Origin: Cristatella mucedo
Taxonomy: Eukaryota; Bryozoa; Phylactolaemata; Cristatellidae
Assembly (NCBI GenBank): GCA_009760855.2
Contig: WPIO01000018.1
Coordinates: forward strand, 3,038,001 to 3,102,000
Direction of reading: 5' to 3'
Length of the DNA stretch: 64,000 nt
The stretch's first letter is position 1; the number at the start of each line of letters is the position of its first letter. The translations under genes were made by a program, and so were the position numbers. The notes beneath the pieces are model-generated. The model was not told where the DNA came from, did not search any database, and saw only the letters and a program-made list of their open reading frames with translations. Shown here in pieces: positions 1 through 11,945 of the stretch.

Positions 1-165
1 GCATGTCACCCCTAACCATATTATTCATTCTGTTTGTTTTTCAAGCATGATTTTACTTACCATTCAATGGCATTTCACTTTGCAGCAAATGTAAAACGCC
101 TAGAAAGAGATTAAGTTCTCTGAAGGCGCTTTATCAAGTGCATTATTATTAGTATTATTATTCCA
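1..165 (+). mobile_element. LINE-A (L2-like) 3' end
   Basis: Terminal part of an L2-like LINE. It ends in two complementary stretches, AAACGCCTAG and AAGGCGCTTTATC, separated by a short loop, followed by a TTA-rich tail. This is the 3' stem-loop layout known from L2-type LINEs and their SINEs. It is nearly the reverse complement of 4554-4700, with only a handful of differences over about 140 bases by eye. The left end lies outside the window. Confidence 0.8.
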
Positions 166-930
166 GTCTCTTCGTCGAAGCTTTGTCCAGCTTCTTCTCC
201 CTTCTTCCTCTGTGACTGCTGACGTGCGAGTTCTGTGCACCTCTGCACCAGTGCTGCTGGCAAAGCTTCATCAACAGTCGGCGAGCACACGTCTGATGTT
301 TTCTGCATAACCAGCGACATGATTGACCATTTCGTAATCTCGTTACTTGATGATTCGCGTCTATTCGATGATGTGCAATGAACTGATTGCTCCTCGGTTC
401 TCGCCACTGCTTTAGGCCGGTGAGGGGCCATGCTTTGGCAATGTTCAATGTAGCGACATCACACTAGCTTTCAGATGCCTGCTGCCTCTGCTTTAGGATC
501 ACAAATAGAGACGACCTTTCCGTCTCACAAGTTGTACGTTCCATGACGAGTCCTTTGTCTACTCGGGGAAATTATTTGTTATGCATAGTAAAACGTCTAT
601 GTGACTTTTTCGAAGACCATTCCATGCGCTTTGCAGCTTCGTCAACTTAATGTTGTAATCTTCGAACACTCATTCCGAACAGTTAAGTTCGACCACGACC
701 ATGGCAGCATTGGTAAGAAAGCACGCTATAAATGAAAATGTGTCCGACTTCTTACTCTGATCTGCAGTAAATGAACTTTTCATTTTGCTTTCAAAGACCC
801 AGTGGGTTTAGACTTCTCTGAGATGTTGGACACTAGACGCTGTCTATCGTACCCAACCAACCACCGAACTGAAACAACGGCAGATAAGACGAGATTGCTG
901 AGATGACGCCGGCCATTCATGAACCTGCCG
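166..930. other. No gene seen
   Basis: AT-rich sequence without a supportable coding region. The short open frames at 111-448 overlap the LINE tail and show no recognisable domain. I see no clear repeat here. Confidence 0.5.
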
Positions 931-939
931 CTTTGCAAT

Positions 940-2175
940 CGCTCCTCCTGTTAACATACAGGAAGGTCTGCTGCTCCCTTTGCTGTGTGCATACTGTCAT
1001 TCTAGTCAAAATAACTTCAGGTAGTATTGATGTGAATGGACAACGATCATCCGAGGTACCTCTGAAAATGGCGGACCTCAGGGATCCGTGCTTGGTCCAG
1101 TTCTTGCCACGGTCTATACTCTACCTCTTGCCTATGTGATTGCAAAGCACAAACTAGGCTTTCACTTCTATGCGGACGAGACTCAAGTTTTATTTTTCTT
1201 TTGATCCCTCCCAGCCTTCGAGCACCTCAAATTCTATCAGCTCCCTTGCTGCATGTATTGATGAAATCCGCACATGAGCACATGGAAGGCAACACATTTT
1301 AATAAATTAAATAATACAAATAACTTACTAGTTATGGCCAAAATACGTACGATTCATAAATTGGAAACGCCAATGCTCAAAATTGGTTCTGCCGGCATGT
1401 TTCACAATCAAGTCTGCCTACTTTCAGCTACATAACATTGCTAAAATTTGGGCTTGTTTAGATAGGGATACCACGTCTAAGTTGGTCCATGCATTAGTGA
1501 CATTCCGTCTTGACTTCCGTAACTCACTGCTCACTGGTCTACCGGCATGTGCAATCAGGCTCTTACAGCTGGTGCAAAACTCTGCAGCTAGGCTGTCTGT
1601 CGTGAGCGTAGCAGTTGCTACATCAACCACTTGTCGCCGACCTGCACTGGCTACCAGTCAAGCAACGCATCGACTTCAAGGTTCTGTCACTCACTTTTAG
1701 ATCCCTTCACTATTTGGCTCCAGCCTACCTATCGGATCTACTCCCCCACCAGGCCAAGCATTGTACCACCCACTTTCAGAATCCAACAGTTTACCAATAC
1801 CTCGTACAAACCTCAAATCTTTTGGAGATCGTGCCTTTAGTTCGTACGCTCCGAAAGCCTCCCTCCCGACTTGCGTCTGAGCATCCCCTGATTTGACTAC
1901 ATTTAAAAAATAATTAAAAACACCTATTTAGGACAGCATTTAGTGGGTCCCTGAGATTCATCCTTGATGTTCTTATGGGTGCTGACACTGTTGCATCTGC
2001 CACTAACCACACTTGCATGTTGAACCTGTGCAGGCCACCCTAACCATGTTATGTTGTTTAGCAAGCATGAAATCACTCACTATTCGATCGTGTTTTCTTT
2101 GCAGCAAATGTAAAGTACCTAGAAAAAGATTGTTCTGTGCGGGCGCTTTACCATGTATTATTATTATTATTATCA
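940..2175 (+). mobile_element. LINE-A (L2-like), 5'-truncated, with RT motifs
   Basis: Reverse transcriptase remnant. In the frame starting near 1077 the translation reads QGSVLGPVLATVYTLPL and then FYADETQV at about 1165-1185. These match the conserved L2/CR1 motifs (GxPQGSVLGP and the catalytic YADDTQ), with the second Asp changed to Glu. Downstream, 1380-1900 encodes the C-terminal end typical of L2 ([31 protein letters not shown]) in two frames. The 3' hairpin and (TTA)n tail are at 2105-2175. Several frameshifts and stops show that it is dead. Confidence 0.88.
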
Positions 2176-2930
2176 ATTAAGATAGCCCTGCAGCTAAATA
2201 CTAGTTACCTCTATCCACCCGAGCGAATATTTACAGCGAATACATCCATTATATACTTACATCCAGCTGATGGCCTGAGCGTCTTGAAAGCCGGAGTTTC
2301 TAGAGAAGTCGTGAAACCCAACTCGCTGTCGGGATGTATGTCGGTGGTATATGAAGACGACAACCTTAAAGGACATTTTAGACGAAGTCACACGAAAGTC
2401 CTCGACAATAATTTACTGTATAGTCTAGCGAGGCGGCAATGCCGAGCGGTTGCACATGCACACAGTTGTAGCTGGCCGGGCTAGGGTTTTTAAATGTTTT
2501 CAGCCTAGGACGAAATATAATGTAAAGTACGGTGGGGGTAGTAAAAAGGAGGCCCTCTAAGTCAGCTCGATTGTAAATGACATTCACGATTCGTCTCTGA
2601 GCTATTGGTGTTGACGCGCTGGAATCGCTATGATGTGCTAGCAGGCTATTTAGTGAGTTTGAAAGCCGTACGTGACATACGGACAGTGGCCCTAGCATTT
2701 GAGCTAATCTGTGCTTTAGCCTTTGTAGCGGACGGGTTTTTGTACGGCAAAGATGCTTCTGGAAGCTTGCCACCCTCCGTCGCTCTCAAACAGACTTCTC
2801 TCTGCTACGGATATGAACTTTCTAACTTGAGACATGGCCGCTCTTCGATGCTGTGGTGTTCCACTGTTGGCATGGCCGCATGCATTGGTGCTACGCCTAC
2901 TACCACTAGCCGCGACTTGACTGTGCCACG

Positions 2931-3412
2931 TAATGTGGTGGATCTCCGTCTTCAACTCCACACATCCACAAAAACAATATGGGCGTTTTAAGGAAGAGAA
3001 TATTGTGTAGCCCACTCAAAGCCGAAACCGCTTACGCTACGCATGCCGTAGCCAACAGACTCCATCTCACTTAGCATGGAGAAAGGGAGAAGTAGATAGC
3101 TGAGTCATGAGGGCAGTCGAGGTAAGTGAGTGGCATGGAAGTAGCAGCTCAGGACAGCTGAAAAAGATGTGCTACACTCGGCAGCAGGAGAATGTGTTGT
3201 TGCATGGTAATGTGGAAGTGAGTTCCACATTCTATTACCTGCAGAGCGAAAGCTTCGCTCGCTAACGTTCTGTAAGCTAAGGAACGGAACTGCCAACTTG
3301 TTGTTCGTCGAGGACCTGAGGGCACGAGGAAGCTGAGACTGGTGCAGCAGTTCAGCTAGGTATGAAGTAACCGAGCCGTGGCTGGACTTGCGGGTCAGCG
3401 TAAGAACGGGCG
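2931..3412 (-). mobile_element. LINE-B fragment
   Basis: C-terminal coding end of LINE-B, read on the minus strand, with the shared 3' UTR (cctaagcgg-type and atctccgt-type blocks). Translation gives SSHGSVTSYLAELLHQSQL and then RSFRSAGNRMWNSLP. The 5' truncation lies just after the 'gctgacccgcaag' region. The same truncation point is seen at 19635 and near 38.87 kb, so this insertion is older than the unit duplication. Confidence 0.82.
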
Positions 3413-4553
3413 TTTGCACCAACGCATGCATTTGGACGACAGGTAGATCGATTGCACCCCGAAAGAAGCTGGGTCAAGCCTTTAGAAGCGAGTGGCATGC
3501 GAATGTGCTTATGAAAACTACGGAAAAATTCGTGAGCACCTTTGAGAACACGCTGTTTATAATGTGGACTTGAGATTGCAGGTTCGGGCCTATTATTGTA
3601 GAACCGACCGGCAAATTGAGCTAAAAATGATCAGGCCAGTGTTATGCCACGTCGTCGCTAATGGAGATTTGCAAGTGAATAAGCTCACCCCATAGCATGA
3701 ACTTACACGAGTATATCTAAAACGCGACGAGTCGCGATTTGAGCTAAGCCACTGGATGTCAACTACATTAGACCGGTTTAGCGCCAGTGTAAGCAAGTTA
3801 ATTCAAATTGCTGCTGCCTATACTGCATTAACAAAACGCCATATAACGGAGACGATTTTGGAAATGGCCGCCTGATCGTCGGAGTTGAACGCTTCCGGGT
3901 ATTTCACTGGTCCGGCCGTCGGAGGCTATTTCTGGAGAACGTGCATACACAACTGCAGGAAATTGCGAAAGTAAATCTTGAAAACCGTTTTAGCTATAGG
4001 GTGGATTTGAACCTTTGTGATTGCCAGCAGCTTCCTTTGGTAGCAGGCGGCGTTTCACAGTTGATCTTGGTCGATCGCATTGGATCTCAAGTTATTCGTG
4101 GGGTCCAAATGCTGCTAATCATCAGCTTCGCCTCGCTAGCATCGCAATGACTAGCTAAGGGATGGGCCTGGCTTTCACTAAACGTTCTACTGGCGATCGT
4201 TCGCAAACCCAGTGATCTCGCTGCAGCGATGATGCACCTGCAATGCAAGCACGTGGCCCTACGCTGCCTCCCAAAATCTGCTCAAGTCTGCCATGCTAGC
4301 TCAGCCGCGGCACCTCTCTATGAATCGAATAAACGACCCGACAAAGCGCGATTCGCTCTGCTATGCAGCCCTTAGTGGTGAGCTCGGACTCAAGTCAGGA
4401 TAAGTGATTGTACAATTAAGTTCTTTTAGGCCTGCAAAGAAGAGCCTGCTTTAGCATTGAGGAGTGCTCTCGAGCCTAACTCGATGCCACGCCAACTACG
4501 CCTCCGTAGCTATCGCCTGTAAGGAGTCGGCAGCCTACCATGCCCACTCTGCT

Positions 4554-4760
4554 GTAATAATAATAATTCACTTGATAAAGCGCCCTCAGAGAACTTAATC
4601 TCTTTCTAGGCGCTTTACATTTGCTGCAAAGGGAAATGCAATTGAATGGTAAGTAAAATCATGCTTGAAAAACAAACGAAATGAATAATATGGTTAGGGG
4701 TGACATGCACAGGGTCAGCATGCAAATGTGGTTAGTGGCAGACTGTAAAACGTCAGCCAC
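4554..4760 (-). mobile_element. LINE-A 3' end, inverted copy of the window start
   Basis: Reads on the minus strand as the LINE-A terminal region. The hairpin is at about 4572-4620, preceded on the plus strand by TAATAATAATAA, which is the tail. It is very similar to 1-165 in inverse orientation, so these two are among the younger LINE-A copies here. Confidence 0.8.
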
Positions 4761-4894
4761 CAGCCATCCTTTGGGTCCGATTGGTGGAATATCTGCCAAA
4801 AGAGAAGGGCGTCGCCCGAAGCCGTGGTTCAAGGGTATGGTTTTTTCTTTGGTGGCAACGGCCTCATTCGAGCCATGTGGTAGTGCAACTCACT

Positions 4895-5200
4895 TTTAGA
4901 AACGACTAATAATAGTTGCCGCCTGCGAGCTGCACCCTGTGTAGTAAACAGCAGCTGCGACTGTGGCTGCCACTGAGGCTTCGGCTGTGGGGGGAGGGGG
5001 GGTGGGAGGAGGTGGAGAGCCACAGCTTCCTCTGATTTCGCAAGCCACTGCCCCAGTTAAAAAAACCTTTGCAACCGCACCCCCCTGCAGGATTTCCTCC
5101 GCCACTGCTGCAACGTTTGGCGGCTTCAGGGGTTGTTTTAGCCAAGGTGGCAGCCGCAGCTCTGGCAGCTGTCCCGTGGTTGCATGCCCTCTAATGTACA
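4895..5200 (+). repeat. Repeat beta, copy 1
   Basis: Unclassified interspersed repeat. It starts with ttagaaacgactaataata, is followed by a CAGCTG-rich stretch, then a G-rich run and a block near 'tcctctgatttcgcaagcca'. Other copies lie at 20925-21165, 39825-40110, 31385-31600 and, inverted, 8890-9150. The open frames at 4829-5271 are composition artefacts of this GC-rich element. No coding motif or terminal repeat is evident. Confidence 0.7.
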
Positions 5201-5799
5201 GTGAAATCCTAGCGCCAATTATTTTAGCTGTCATTTCCTTGATTACCTCGCGAACGTGGCTTTTTTTGTAGTGTCCTTATAATGGCTGCCGTACCGCAAG
5301 AGTAATAAGTCGCGTGAGAGGTCCTCTTTAGGAGCTCGCCTCCGGAGAGGAACAACGAATTAAAACAAGTGCCTCCTTACCTCTCTCCAGTGGTAAGTCG
5401 GTGAGTCGTTCTCGAGGGATGTTTGACCAACTGATGCTTTGCTATCATCAAGACCTACACCAGGGCTGACGATCACGACAGCTGACTCGCTGCTACATGC
5501 TGGCTGACGCCGAGGAGGTGATCGCTATGACCTGTACTTTTTAACTGCTTTTAACTGTTGATTTGATGTGACGTGCTAGCAGCATCTATGGTGACTCATT
5601 GCCAATGACTGGCTGTACCTGCCCCGACTCGCTTTATTATGCTAACTGTGCTCTCGGTTACAGGCAGTGGCTGGCTAGATGCAGCCGATCTCTTTTCGAC
5701 TTCCCTTGAAGTCATTCACAATGGTATAGTGGTCGCCAAACTTCACAATCGGAATTAAGTGTAAGATGAAAGGTGAACGTGTTTTCTTGTTTTCTAATA

Positions 5800-6695
5800 G
5801 CCGCTTGCATCTTAAAACTAACTTACTAGTTATGGGCAAACCAAGTGTGATTCACAAATTGGAAAGGCTGAAGCTCAAAATTGGCTCTGCCAACATATCT
5901 CCTGTTGAATCAGTTCCAAATCTAGGTTTCATGTTCCAAAGTGACCTCTTGTTAGACGACCACATCAGCTCCACAATAAAATCTGCCTACTTTCAGCTTC
6001 ATAACATTACTAAAATTCGGTTTGTTTAGATAGGGATACCACGTCTTAAGTTGGTCCATGCATTTGTGACATCCCGTCTTGACTTCTGTAACTCACTGCT
6101 TGCTGGCCTACCGGCAGGTGCAATCAGGCGATTACAGCTGGTGCAAAACTCATCAGCTAGGCTTGTCTGTCGTGAGCGTCGCAGTTGTCACATCAACCAC
6201 TTCTCGCCAACCTGCACTGGCTACCAGTCAAGCAACGGATTGACTCCAAGGCTTTGTCGTTCACTTTTAGGGCATTTCATTCTTTGGCTCTAGGCTATCT
6301 CAGATCTACTCCCCCACCAGGCCAACCATCGTATTATCCGCTTTTCGGAATCCAGCAATTTACCAATACCTCGTACAAACCTCAAATCCTTTGGAGACCA
6401 TCCATTTTGAGTTGGTATGCTCCCAAAGCCTGGAACTCACTCCCGACTTGCTTCAGAACATCCCCTGACTTGACCACATTGAAAAAGAACTTAAAAACAC
6501 CTATTTAGGACAGCATTTGGTGGGTCCTTGTGATTCGTCTTTCTTGTGCCGGTCCTTATGCGTGCTGACACTGTGCATGTTGCCAATGACCACATTTGCA
6601 TGCTGACCCTGTGCATGTCACTCCTAACCATGCTATTCATGCTGTTTACCAAGCATGATATCACTCATAATTCAATCACGTTTTTCTTTGATGCA
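5800..6695 (+). mobile_element. LINE-A, 5'-truncated, private to unit 0
   Basis: Encodes the L2-like C-terminal end with breaks. It begins near ELLVMGKPSVIHKL-type sequence at about 5828, then [48 protein letters not shown] and APKAWNSLP. It interrupts unit sequence that is continuous in units 2 and 3 (around 22010 and 41340), so it inserted after the duplication. The usual 3' hairpin is absent: homology stops near 6693. Confidence 0.85.
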
Positions 6696-7039
6696 ACGAA
6701 GGAAGCAGTCGAGAGCTGAGCTACTTTGTCAGCCAATTCATTGCTGCTGTCATTACACACCATTAGTTACAAGCGGCAGCTGCGACTTGGCTGGCGATTG
6801 AGCCAAGAAGGGAGGCGCTCTGTGGCGGCTACTGTGGTAGTGCGGCATGGCAGCATCGCCATTAGCATAGAGCATTGCAGGAGCTCAAAGACCGGCACGT
6901 CTGGAACGACGCTGAGAAAAGGAATAGGTACAAGCACGGTTGACCTGCAAAAATGACGAACGGCCTGCGTCCTGCCATTGCTGGAACTCGAAAAAACCCT
7001 GCACGAGTCGAGGCCTTGGAAAGCTTGAGATTTTCTGCC

Positions 7040-7125
7040 AATAATAATAATAATAATAATAATAATGCACTTAATAAAGCGCCCTCAGAGAACTCTCTCT
7101 CTTCCTAGGCACTTTACATTTGCCA
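7040..7125 (-). mobile_element. LINE-A/SINE 3' tail
   Basis: Isolated hairpin tail on the minus strand. The (ATA/TAA)n tract is at 7040-7066, followed by cacttaataaagcgccctca and the complementary taggcactttacattt. No LINE coding sequence is attached, so it may be the tail of a very short LINE-A or of a SINE that uses the same tail. Confidence 0.65.
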
Positions 7126-7574
7126 ACTAATCGTTTTGCATTCTCGTCGACTTTGATGCGTGTAGTTCCGACAGATCCCAAAGTGCACCGATCCTCTTGC
7201 ACCAATCCGAGGTCGTCTGTCATCGACATCCAGTGGCCTCTATGGTAAGGGCACTGAATTTCTGCCGCTCACTGACCACCTTGCTGGATTAACTATTCTG
7301 AAAAGAGAAATAACTAGAAAGGCTGCCGATTTCCTCATTGTTTTCCAGAGTGCCATGTTTCTGGCGAAACCAATAGAAATTGGTCAGAAACTCCAACTAT
7401 TACGCGTACTGCTGCTGCTTGAAAACGTTTTTTTTGACGTCCAAACAACGACAATGACTGCGGCTCAGCCTGTACACTCAATAGCTGTCAAGAGGTTTTT
7501 CTTATATGCACGTTTGTAGATAAAATACTGAATAGTTATTAAGTTGGAGGTGACAAAAGTTATTTGTGTTAGTG

Positions 7575-8760
7575 TGAGCCAGGACTGGCACAATGCCAGC
7601 CTCAACAAACCAGCCGAACCTCAACAGCTTTCTACGGCTTTCTGCAGCCACCATCGCCACAGCGGCTCTGCCTCCTCCCACCCGTCCTCTACCCGTAGTT
7701 GGGCACTGTCGCAGCTGTGGGCTACTTTTTTAGGAAGAATTGTTGCCTGGGGTCACTTAAACGGGTTGTGGACCAACAGTGTCGGTGACAGTAAAGGCTG
7801 CTTCCTGGATTTTATCGTAGACAAAATACTCTAAAATACTCTTTATGTTAGGCACCATCTTATGACATTAGTGTCAGGCTCCTCCTAAAGCGGCCGCCCT
7901 CTGCCCGAAGCTATCCGGACGTGGGGCCACTAGGCCCGAGCTATCGACGTGGGGCCACTAGGCCCGAAGCTATCCGGACGTGGGGCCACTAGGCCCGAAG
8001 CTATCCGGACGTGGGGCCACTGGAGCCGAAGCTATCCGGACGTGGGGCCACTGGAGCCGAAGCTATCCGGATGTGGGGCCACTGGAGCCGAAGCTATCCG
8101 GACGTGGGGCCACTGGAGCTGAAGCTATCCTGACGTGAGGCCACCGGAAGAGCCACGATGACCCAGGATTTTGGGTGTTGGCATTGGATCGCCGGTTGGA
8201 TCGGAAATTCAAGTACCAACGCGAAGAGGCCAGCCGCAGGTTTCGACAATTGCCTGAAGTGAGTTCGCTTCGCTGAAAGGGCGGAAGTGGCAGCTGGGAG
8301 GCGTTTAAAGAGCTGCCTTCGTCGGAAATTGTCCGTAATATAGTTCTCGCTCATGTCGGTATGCCCGGCTCTGCCGCGTCAGTGCAGTGGTCAGGCTTCC
8401 AGCAAGCCTGGTAGTGGGAAGTAATTGTGGCTAAGCAGAGTGCCAGCTCTCTCGAATTAACTGCACGTATGATAATGATCTAAGCTGCATCATCCGTTTT
8501 CTACCCCCAACCCCCGGCACAAAAACAGCAACAATTTCAGGCGCTTGCACAGCAACAGCAACAATCGAACGTAAGACGGGCGACAAGCAGCACCGTACGA
8601 AGCGGCCGAGTTCTACTGGCCGGCGTCTGCCGATCGAACGTTGCCCGCAGCAGCGGCGTCTGTTTATGAACCAGAGCCAGCATGGCACGAATCTATTTGT
8701 TGCTTATCTGTCCGGCATCGAAAATAAAAGTTCTGAAATCATGCAGGAGGTGAGCATATT
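7575..8760 (+). pseudogene. NRP pseudogene of unit 0 (exon 1 and exon 2 core lost)
   Basis: Relic of the asparagine-rich peptide gene. 7575-7690 matches the upstream flank of the intact copies (compare 43905-44030). At about 7690-7700 it jumps straight to intron sequence (compare 25790-25830), so the TATA box and exon 1 are deleted. 8140-8400 matches the second half of the intron (compare 44500-44600). Around 8510 the poly-Asn/G-K-R coding core is replaced by a short C-rich and CAGCAA-rich stretch. 8570-8645 matches the 3' UTR of the other copies, and an AATAAA remains at 8723-8728. Confidence 0.75.
7907..8152 (+). repeat. 31-bp minisatellite, about 8 copies
   Basis: Head-to-tail units beginning GAAGCTATCCGGACGTGGGG and continuing ccactaggccc or ccactggagcc. 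The second unit has lost three bases. Units 1-3 share one ending and units 4-6 the other, which suggests stepwise expansion. The array lies in what was the intron of the unit 0 NRP gene; the intact copies have no array at that place. Confidence 0.92.
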
Positions 8761-8889
8761 CAACATGATCAAATGAAGCTGGTTGGGAAAACCAGTACCA
8801 GCTGCTTGAGCTAGTTCCGCCGTTCGCTTCTTAAGCTGAAACATAACCTTGTTCCGAGTTGCATTCCATGCGACAATCAGCTTTCTTTT

Positions 8890-9150
8890 CCAACCGAAAA
8901 ACTTCCAAGCCGCAAAGAAATTGCAGCAGCAGAAAGTGGGGAGAGACTATCGTTGGGTGGAGAAATCTTTCGGGATTGCGATCGTTTCGATGACGCGGTG
9001 GCTTGCTGGATCGGAGGAAGCGATGGCCCTCCTCTTTCCCGGCCCCTCCCTAAGGACGGCAGACCGCAGCCACGACTGCAGCTGCTGCTTACTACTACAC
9101 CGGATGCAGGTAGTACGTACCTACTATTATTAAGTCTTTTCTAATAGTGA
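8890..9150 (-). repeat. Repeat beta, inverted copy
   Basis: The reverse complement reads ttagaaaagacttaataata and then the CAGCTG-rich block and the tcctccgatccagcaagcca block, in the same order as the other beta copies. Its opposite orientation at the unit 0/unit 1 junction shows that beta can move as an element, or that the junction involved an inversion. Confidence 0.7.
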
Positions 9151-9199
9151 GCTGCAATAAGTATGTCTCAAGCCACGATCTTGTGGGTGTGGTACTCAT

Positions 9200-9440
9200 T
9201 CGCATTCGGTAGCTAACAGACTTCGTCTCACGCAACAAAGAGAAAGTGGGAGGCATAGCAGAGTCAGGAGAGCAGTTGAGAATGGCGGCAGCATAGACGT
9301 AGCAACTCAGGACCGCTGAAAGGGATGTACCATAGCCGGAGGTAGGAGAGTAGTTGTCGTTGCGTAAGAATTGTGGAAGCAAGTTCCACAGTCTAGGACC
9401 TGCAGAGCTAAAGCTTCTATCGCCAATAGTCTTTAAACAT
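9200..9440 (-). mobile_element. LINE-B fragment
   Basis: The minus-strand translation contains MLPQFLRNDNYSPTSGYGTS and a FSLLRETKSVSYRMRM-type end, both signatures of the LINE-B C terminus. The 5' end is cut near 9440, and the terminal ATTAC tail is not present. Confidence 0.82.
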
Positions 9441-10159
9441 TAGTGAAAGTGCTGACTTTCTGCCGCTCACTGACCACCTTGCTGATTCTGAGTGATGCTG
9501 GGACAAGAACTTGAACAAAGGCAGCCAATTTTGTCACTCGTTTTCCGGGTTGTATGCTATTATGAATATTTCCTGAAAAACAATAGAAATTCTTCAGCAA
9601 CCAACTATTACGCGTATACTGCTGCATTCACACATTTCGACGTTCAAACGATGACCATGTGCACTCGTACCTGTCAAAACGGTTTTCATTTACAGGAACT
9701 TGTATATATGATACTGAACATTTACTAAGTTGGAGACACCCGCGCGTGGTGTCAAAACAATATAGGCTCATTTCCAGTGTTTGACTGACGGAAAGAACGC
9801 CAGCTTGACGGCATTTTATGGCTAGTCGTCAGCATAGCCTATTACTATGTCCTCTACCAAGCAGTGGCATTCAGCGTTATCGCAGCTTGTGAGACACTAA
9901 TATCTTTGCATAGTCGCTGAGTATCGGTCAAGTTCGTAGCGGCTTAGTGTACATGTGCATATGTGCAGATGCATACCCTGCCGCCATAGCTAGAAACACA
10001 TAAGCGACCGTCAAGTAGGTTATGTCCCGAGGTCAAACTGACTTTTTTAAAGTTTTGTCCCCGTTTAAAAAAACTTCCATACTTTATCGCTTTTCACGCA
10101 CTGATAACAACTAGTGCAGTCTGACGGGTCTTGCTGCTCACCAAGAAAGAGGACGCAAC

Positions 10160-10560
10160 CGTTCACGAGTGGCCGATGGAGCACTGGAACGGCTCGTGCA
10201 GAGCGACGCCTGCAGCGGTCTTACAGGAAGGGATAATCGAAGCGTATAATGCAGAAGACAGATGGAGCTGCATCGCTGCCCTAACCGGATTCTGAGTCCG
10301 GGCAGCCGTCGCCTTGTCACCGAGTGTTAAGCTTATTAGAGTCATCGGGACTAAAGCAGCTTGAGTCGGCAGTGTAGCGGCTCTGCTGCTTGCCGCAAAT
10401 CCAAGGCCAGGACACATTCAGGCGCCGGTTGGGAGAGCGGTTGCTAGTGCATTCCTCCCGTTTGTGAACTCTCACAGAACAAAATGAAAACGACGGCGGC
10501 TGACGACGTTCACTTCTACTGTGCACGAACCACCAGATACTCATTCGATACCTAACATTG
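10160..10560. other. Block conserved in units 1-3, unknown role
   Basis: About 400 bases upstream of NRP exon 1, alignable with 23250-23640 and 42760-43090. On the minus strand all three share RRQPPSFSFCS or QPPSFSFCS, and a segment like ATLPTQAAL. In unit 1 the minus-strand frame is broken into two overlapping frames. The plus strand is also open in units 2 and 3. It could be a transposon relic, an old exon or a conserved regulatory block; coding function is not supported. Confidence 0.4.
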
Positions 10561-10785
10561 CTAGCTGGTAAGCACCGCTGTCATTATGGGAGACCCTCAT
10601 AGGTTTGCTTAACGATTTGCCAAATTGATGCGAGCACGACTATTGTAATTTATATATATTGAAATTAAAATTGTCAGGGAAAACTCCCGGATCACAGCCA
10701 CTTCGGTCACCGCAGTCATTTCTGCTATTTCAGCCGTCCTAAAAATAAGGTCTTCTGACTCGACTTGCCATGAACGGTGTGCCAC

Positions 10786-10808
10786 AAGTGTGTTTGTGTG
10801 TGTATATG

Positions 10809-10840
<32 letters not shown>

Positions 10841-10866
10841 TGCGCATGTGTGTCTGCATGTGCACT
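10786..10866. repeat. (TG)n/(CGTG)n microsatellite
   Basis: TGTGTG runs mixed with repeated cgtgcgtg. A related tract is at 43338-43480 and a short remnant at 23880-23915, all upstream of NRP genes, so the tract was probably part of the ancestral unit. Confidence 0.9.
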
Positions 10867-11226
10867 GGGTCATCTTTCAGGCTAGCCGCGATATTAGCCC
10901 TTGCCTCAGTGGGTCTTACTAGGGCACCTAGAGCAACCGAAACGGGCGGACTAGCCAAGAAGAATTGGGTAGGGGGACAAATTAGTTAACCGGGAGCAGA
11001 GCGAGGCGTCAGTTTGACAGCGAGATCCGCTAAGGTTAGAATGGAGCTTGGTTAGACAGAGAGCGGTCAGGATGTGGACCGACTACTGTACTTCACTAGA
11101 CAAAGAGCGAAAGGATGGCAAGCTGGCGGAGGAGCCATCTAATAAATTACTGGCAGACGCGAATAGGCCGAGGACGGACACCGAGAGCTAGGGTCCGACA
11201 AAATAGCTGCTACGCTCATGGTCAAG

Positions 11227-11327
<101 letters not shown>

Positions 11328-11879
11328 AGCTAAGTGCAACTTAGACTGCACAGTTGTGTTCTGCCGGCTACTCAGTTAGCCGCTCATATCTCATATCTTG
11401 ACGTGCTATAGCGGTCCGCCTTCGGGAACGGGACCCACTGCTAGCGCCGCAGGCGGGTGATGGCCTATTGTAGTCGGGCTTCGGGAGTTCTCACACAGTT
11501 AACTCCGTCGGTCCGGTGCAAAGCGCTTGCGCAGGCGCGTAACCACTACTAACAGGCCCACAATAAACTGTTGCTTTCGGCACCCAGTTGTGGCCGCCTG
11601 CGTTTTAACCGCACTGCAGCGCTGCACTACACCGTCCACTGGTAGAGAACCGGGGGACGAGCTTCTGCGCGGTTACACATGTATTGCCTGGCACTTCCAG
11701 CGAAATGAAATCTCAAAACAATTATATGCAGTTGCAAATAGGTGCCCTCCTAGTCGGTGAAGCTTACCGAAAAGTGACTCAGCAAAAACCAGAGGCGAAG
11801 TTGACGAACAAATGGCATAAGTTTGATTTTTAGCTTTCGCTTGTGCGTATTTGAGTCTTTGCTCTTACTCTAGCACATG

Positions 11880-11945
11880 TGTTTGTGTGAGTGTGCCAGT
11901 TCGCTCGTGCACATTGTGTGTGTGTGTGTGTGTGCGTGTGTGCAC
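11880..11945. repeat. TG-rich tract upstream of NRP pseudogene
   Basis: Follows a 'gctttcgcttgtgcgtatttg'-type leader that also precedes the TG/CG-rich tracts at 25020-25330 and 43625-43830. The tract is therefore a conserved part of each unit that has expanded differently in each. Confidence 0.75.

Larger units (their letters stand above)
2600..8850 (+). repeat. Segmental duplication unit 0
   Basis: First of four diverged tandem units. 2745-2930 matches 18985-19115 and 37365-37500. 3840-4380 matches 20100-20640 and 39060-39600. 5410-5800 matches 21716-22020 and 41130-41345. 7130-7560 matches 22370-22840 and 41620-42290. The unit ends in the peptide-gene relic at 7575-8760. Identity by eye is moderate with many indels, so the duplication is old. 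Boundaries are approximate. Confidence 0.75.

Noticed and set aside
4829-5271. Pro/Ala-rich frames on both strands
   Set aside because: They fall on repeat beta, and the other copies do not keep the frame.
7907-8152. CRISPR-like array
   Set aside because: The repeats are contiguous without unique spacers and the genome is animal.
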